DNA from: Paramecium pentaurelia
Lineage: Eukaryota; Ciliophora; Oligohymenophorea; Peniculida; Parameciidae
Direction of reading: 5' to 3'
Assembly (NCBI GenBank): GCA_905183005.1
Contig: CAJJDO010000031.1
Span: 475,842-539,841, forward strand
DNA length: 64,000 bases
In this document: positions 60,875-64,000 of the stretch, piece by piece
Position numbering within the stretch: the stretch's first letter is position 1
Layout: every line of letters starts with the position of its first letter
Program-made: the position numbers and the translations under genes
The notes under the pieces: model-generated
Databases searched by the model: none
The model's input: only the letters and a program-made list of their open reading frames with translations
What the model was told of the DNA's origin: nothing

Positions 60875-61219
60875 AAAAAATGTTAAATTGATAAATATTG
60901 TTAATGACTCCAAAATTAAAGTATTTTTATTTATAATCTAATACATTAAAAGAGAGAGTAAATTATCAATATTGTTCTCAATTAACTAAATTTGTTCATT
61001 TGATAGTTTCTAATTAATACAAAAAAGTAAGCAAGAATTCAATTCTTTCAAATGCTCCTATGTTATTATTCTAGGGTTTTTAATCATATCAATTAATTGA
61101 TTAAAAGAAAAAGTTTATTATATCTATGTATTAGCTAATACTCTTTTCTATTTGAAAACATTTTAATGAAACTATTGTCTAATCTGAGTTCTAAATAATT
61201 CACGCTTATATTTAATCAT
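60875..61219 (-). pseudogene. Truncated copy of ARM-like gene 5' end (likely assembly artefact)
   Basis: It carries the same ATG (at 61219) and first 115 codons as the ARM-like gene at 58709-60118, then runs into the N. No stop and no further exons. It should not be counted as a separate gene unless long reads show the duplication to be real. Confidence 0.85.
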
Positions 61220-61974
61220 ATTTGTTAATTAAATAAATTAATTATTTATATATTCATTAAAAACCATGGAATATTGATGTTTTCATTTCAAATCATACAT
61301 ACAAAATTTATAAACTATATTCGATAATTATAATATAATTTGTTTAATATAATAAATAGTATTAATTGATTTATTTATAATTTTTGTATAAATATAATTT
61401 ATACAATTTAATAATACATTTAAATAAAACAACCTAAAAATTGGATAATTTATGAAACTTATATAATTTAGAAAATCTCAAATTTCATGAATAATTTATG
61501 GATTTTTAAAGGTTTATTATGAGAATTTAAAAATTATCTTTATGAATATTACATTCAAACTGATAGTTAACATTATTTATTTGATTTCTTCGATAAATAA
61601 TTATAATTGTATTTCTGATTTTTGAGATATAAGATAAATAATGATATTATTTAAATTCTTACCTTAAAATAATTTTGTTTGAGATTATAAGATAAAGTTT
61701 AACATTAGAAAAAATGTTAAATTACCATTACTATGTTATGAGATAGGTAGATTATTGAAATATAAGGATTTTAAATCTTCTCAGATAAAAGAATAGATAT
61801 TTTTTAAAGTGAAAATGAAAATTTGATTTATTTTTTTATGTTAATATAATTGTCTTAGTATGCTAGTGATCTATAGATTAAAAAATTTATTAAAAATAAT
61901 GAAAACAAGGAATTCTTAGAGATAATCATAAAGAGAAGACTTGTCAGTGACTTGTTAAGAGGTATTAACTATAA
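60875..61974. repeat. Second copy of a 1,100-bp direct duplication
   Basis: Same sequence as 59774-60873. After 61974 the sequence continues into the next real gene, so this copy is the left end of the right-hand contig. Confidence 0.93.
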
Positions 61975-62037
61975 TTTCTCAAAAATCTCATACCTTATAT
62001 ATTAACTATTTTTTAAGCCTTATTTTAGAATGTATCT

Positions 62038-63149
62038 ATGAGTGAATTCCCCCTTAACAGTAGTGCTTAAACTCCTAGAAAGAAAAGAGGACCGATAAGT
62101 AAGAAACATAAATATGTACTTCTGTTATTTAAATAAAGACCACAATAAATTTGAAAAAACATAAATCCTCGAAATAATTTATCTGCTATGAAGACAAAGA
62201 TTTAAATATTCCCGAGAAATACTAATCAATCTTATAAAAACATGTAAGAATTATATTTAAAAAAATTAAAGAAATCTGATGATGATAGAGAATCTGATTC
62301 AGAATAAATTAAACATGCCATTAACTACTTGTACAAAGACCTATTATAATGTATTGAAAGAGAAAAGAATTGAATTATATTAATTTTATAATGCTCAAAA
62401 AGTACCTCTTGCAATTCAACTCGAAAGACTACTTCCAATAAAAAAGAGTACATACTAAAGATTCTGAACACACTCGACATTTTGAATAACATGTAGATCT
62501 TATTAACTATAATAAAGAACTATTTAAAAAGAAGTATAGCAACAGAAACAAAACCAGCATTAAAACCAATCGACATGGAAGAAACTCGAAAAGAAGAGTT
62601 AACTAAATTTAGATCCATTTCACTCTATAATAAGAAGCAAATTCGAATGCCTACTTCAGCAGAGAAGTGTTGCTCCAATGAGAAAATTAGAGTTTTTAAT
62701 ATATTCAACAGTACTCCAAGAAATGTTAAACCTAGTAGATCTCAATAATAGTTGAATGGATTCAAAGAAAAAGTTGTATATTCATCACATAATCGAGTAA
62801 TTAACCAATAAAATTTTAGTAATCATCTGCTGCTAAACCTCCTATCTCTAGTAGAATCAATGATTCATAAGAATTATTCTAAAAAGTATCTAAACCAAAT
62901 ATGATTCCTTTGAGAAGCTTTTTTAAAGATAATCAAGTTAAACAACAACAAAAAAATATAAAATTAGAATTAGAAAAACATGCAAATAACAATATTTTGG
63001 AATTATTACTCTTAACGACTGGAGAATTAAAGAAAAAGTTTGAAGATGAACACAAGTTACGAGATAGTAATAGTAGATAAAACTCAGAGGAAAGAGTTAG
63101 AGTTAAAGTTAGAAATAGCCATAAATTTCCAAAGGATTTCTTTTTATGA
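62038..63149 (+). CDS. Hypothetical basic, polar protein
   Basis: It starts MSEFPLNSSAQTPRKKRGPI and ends NSHKFPKDFFL before TGA. A model with four introns (23, 28, 32 and 24 nt) gives 335 codons with the stop; the 32-nt intron ending in GAG is the weakest. The first exons read SSKQFICYEDKDLNIPEKYQ and KSDDDRESDSEQIKHAINYL. The last exon is clear: AAKPPISSRINDSQELFQKV, then a Lys/Glu helix (LELEKHANNNILELLLLTTG). High Lys, Arg and Ser with no membrane segment or known domain suggests a disordered, perhaps nuclear or cytoskeletal protein. The next gene starts 17 bp after its stop. Confidence 0.65.
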
Positions 63150-63165
63150 TTATATTATTTAATTA

Positions 63166-64000
63166 ATGCTCAATGTTCTCAAATAACTTTAAAATGAAAT
63201 GACTTCAAAAAATGATTAAATAAGAGCTAAAGCTACTCACTAATTTAGAGAATAATTAGAATAACTTGATGTTAATCAAGAAGAATCAGAATTCTTAATT
63301 GAATTTTTTCTCCACAAATTAAGTGATCCTTAATCCTTACTTGATACAACATATATTTTACTAAAATTAAGTAAATCTTAAAAGAGCATTAATCCAACAT
63401 TTATAAAAATGATATAGAACAAATAGATAATTATTCCTTCATTTTCTAGAGAAGCAAGAATTAATTTTTATCAAATTTTTCTTAATTTTCCTATTACATT
63501 TGAACTAGCTTCATTAATACTCTAGAGTATTATAGGAGAAAAAGATCCAAGAAATATTTTAGTTGCATTTTAACTATGTGATGCTATATTATAAGAAAAA
63601 AATATAGGAAGTTAATATAAGAGAGAAATTTTTGAGTTTTTAGATTGTTATTATCCTATAGAATTTAATGAAAAAGCAGATCCAAGGTATGATATATATT
63701 TAATTAGATTTTAAATAAAAAAAGTAGAAATTGAACATATACTTAATAAATGTCTATTTAGTGAAGTATTATTAAATGAATCCATATTACTTTTACAAGA
63801 TAAAATTGTATCTGCTTATGATAGAGCATAAGGATCAGCACTTAAAAGTGTTATGTGGATAATTAAAAATTAAAATAAAATTACTATAACATAAATTGAA
63901 GAGATATTTGAATCTATTTAGAAACTTGCAGAATAAGTTATAATGGATGATGATGTTATTTAATTAATTCCAATTACTTTAATTGAAATTTGTAATAATG
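63166..64000 (+). CDS. MMS19: MMS19 homologue (5' part; continues past window)
   Basis: About 270 residues are visible, with one 21-nt intron at about 63687-63707. It starts MLNVLKQLQNEMTSKNDQIR and has HEAT-like helices. The recognisable N-terminal MMS19 pattern is the GEKDPRNILVAFQLCDAILQ element followed by EIFEFLDCYYPIEFNEKADP and a helix pair (CLFSEVLLNESILLLQDKIV). MMS19 is the HEAT-repeat adaptor of the cytosolic iron-sulfur assembly targeting complex, delivering Fe-S clusters to DNA repair and replication enzymes. The C-terminal part lies outside the window. Confidence 0.85.

Larger units (their letters stand above)
60119..62037. other. Intergenic region inflated by an apparent assembly duplication
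   Basis: A+T-rich spacer with no recognised gene. It contains the N at 60874 and the repeated 1,100-bp block. If the duplicate is removed the true spacer is about 820 bp. Confidence 0.7.

Noticed and set aside
60875..61219. Second ARM-like gene
   Set aside because: Apparently identical to the first gene's 5' end and bounded by the N, so an assembly duplicate is far more likely.
62391..62393. Possible in-frame TGA readthrough in the basic protein gene
   Set aside because: A set of four short introns removes the TGA and gives a coding length divisible by three, so recoding is not needed.
1..64000. CRISPR arrays, bacterial operons, insertion sequences, viral genes, tRNA or rRNA genes
   Set aside because: No spaced direct repeats, transposase, integrase, capsid or rRNA-like sequences were seen, and no convincing tRNA could be found by eye; the repeats present are coding microsatellites and the assembly duplication.

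Overview
This is macronuclear-type DNA from a ciliate, almost certainly a Paramecium. The sequence is very A+T-rich. Real reading frames stay open only if TAA and TAG are read as glutamine and TGA is the only stop. Genes are interrupted by tiny introns, mostly 18-33 nt, usually GTA...TAG. Genes sit on both strands with very short spacers. For most genes, genomic length minus the introns I inferred is a whole number of codons, which supports those models. A standard-code ORF search badly fragments the region, and many of its long ORFs are antisense or wrong-frame shadows.

Layout. 1-5.8 kb: the 3' part of a coiled-coil-like gene, a poorly resolved gene, two tandem potassium channels with TVGYGD filters, and a small unknown gene. 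6-16.2 kb: two tandem giant (about 1,640-1,690 aa) multi-pass membrane proteins resembling the TmcB/TmcC (tiny macrocysts) PAS-domain family. 16.2-22.1 kb: an actin-fragmin-kinase-like protein, a small gene, a strongly diverged beta-tubulin-type protein, and a NAK-family (AAK1/GAK-like) kinase with a polyglutamine tail written in TAA codons. 22.6-34.2 kb: a MORN protein, an SCP/FCP phosphatase, a coiled-coil protein, an unknown MGTC-start protein, a dual-specificity phosphatase, a small coiled-coil protein, a Ser/Thr kinase, a Cys-containing protein, a small TM protein, a Dpy-30 protein and a Q-rich coiled-coil protein. 34.4-37 kb: a cGMP-dependent-type protein kinase with three cyclic-nucleotide-binding domains. 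37.8-39.2 kb: two poorly resolved genes. 39.2-52.5 kb: one complete axonemal dynein heavy chain, closest to DNAH10 (inner-arm I1/f beta). 52.6-60.1 kb: an alpha/beta hydrolase, a CAMK-like kinase with DFN in place of DFG, a DUF4203/TMEM198-like membrane protein, a zinc-ribbon protein, an EF-hand protein and an ARM-like protein. 62-64 kb: a basic unknown protein and the 5' part of MMS19.

Much of the content fits a swimming ciliate: ciliary motility (dynein, Dpy-30, tubulin), membrane excitability (K+ channels) and phospho-signalling (several kinases and phosphatases). I see no operon logic; neighbours are mostly independent genes packed tightly, some with start codons only 7-24 bp apart.

One technical problem: a single N at 60874 separates two apparently identical 1,100-bp blocks (59774-60873 and 60875-61974). 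This is most simply two overlapping contigs joined without merging, so the second copy of the ARM gene 5' end is probably not real.

Most novel-looking: the degenerate beta-tubulin at 18.4-19.7 kb, which has lost its T4 nucleotide-binding glycines but kept the T7 catalytic loop and a beta-like C-terminus.
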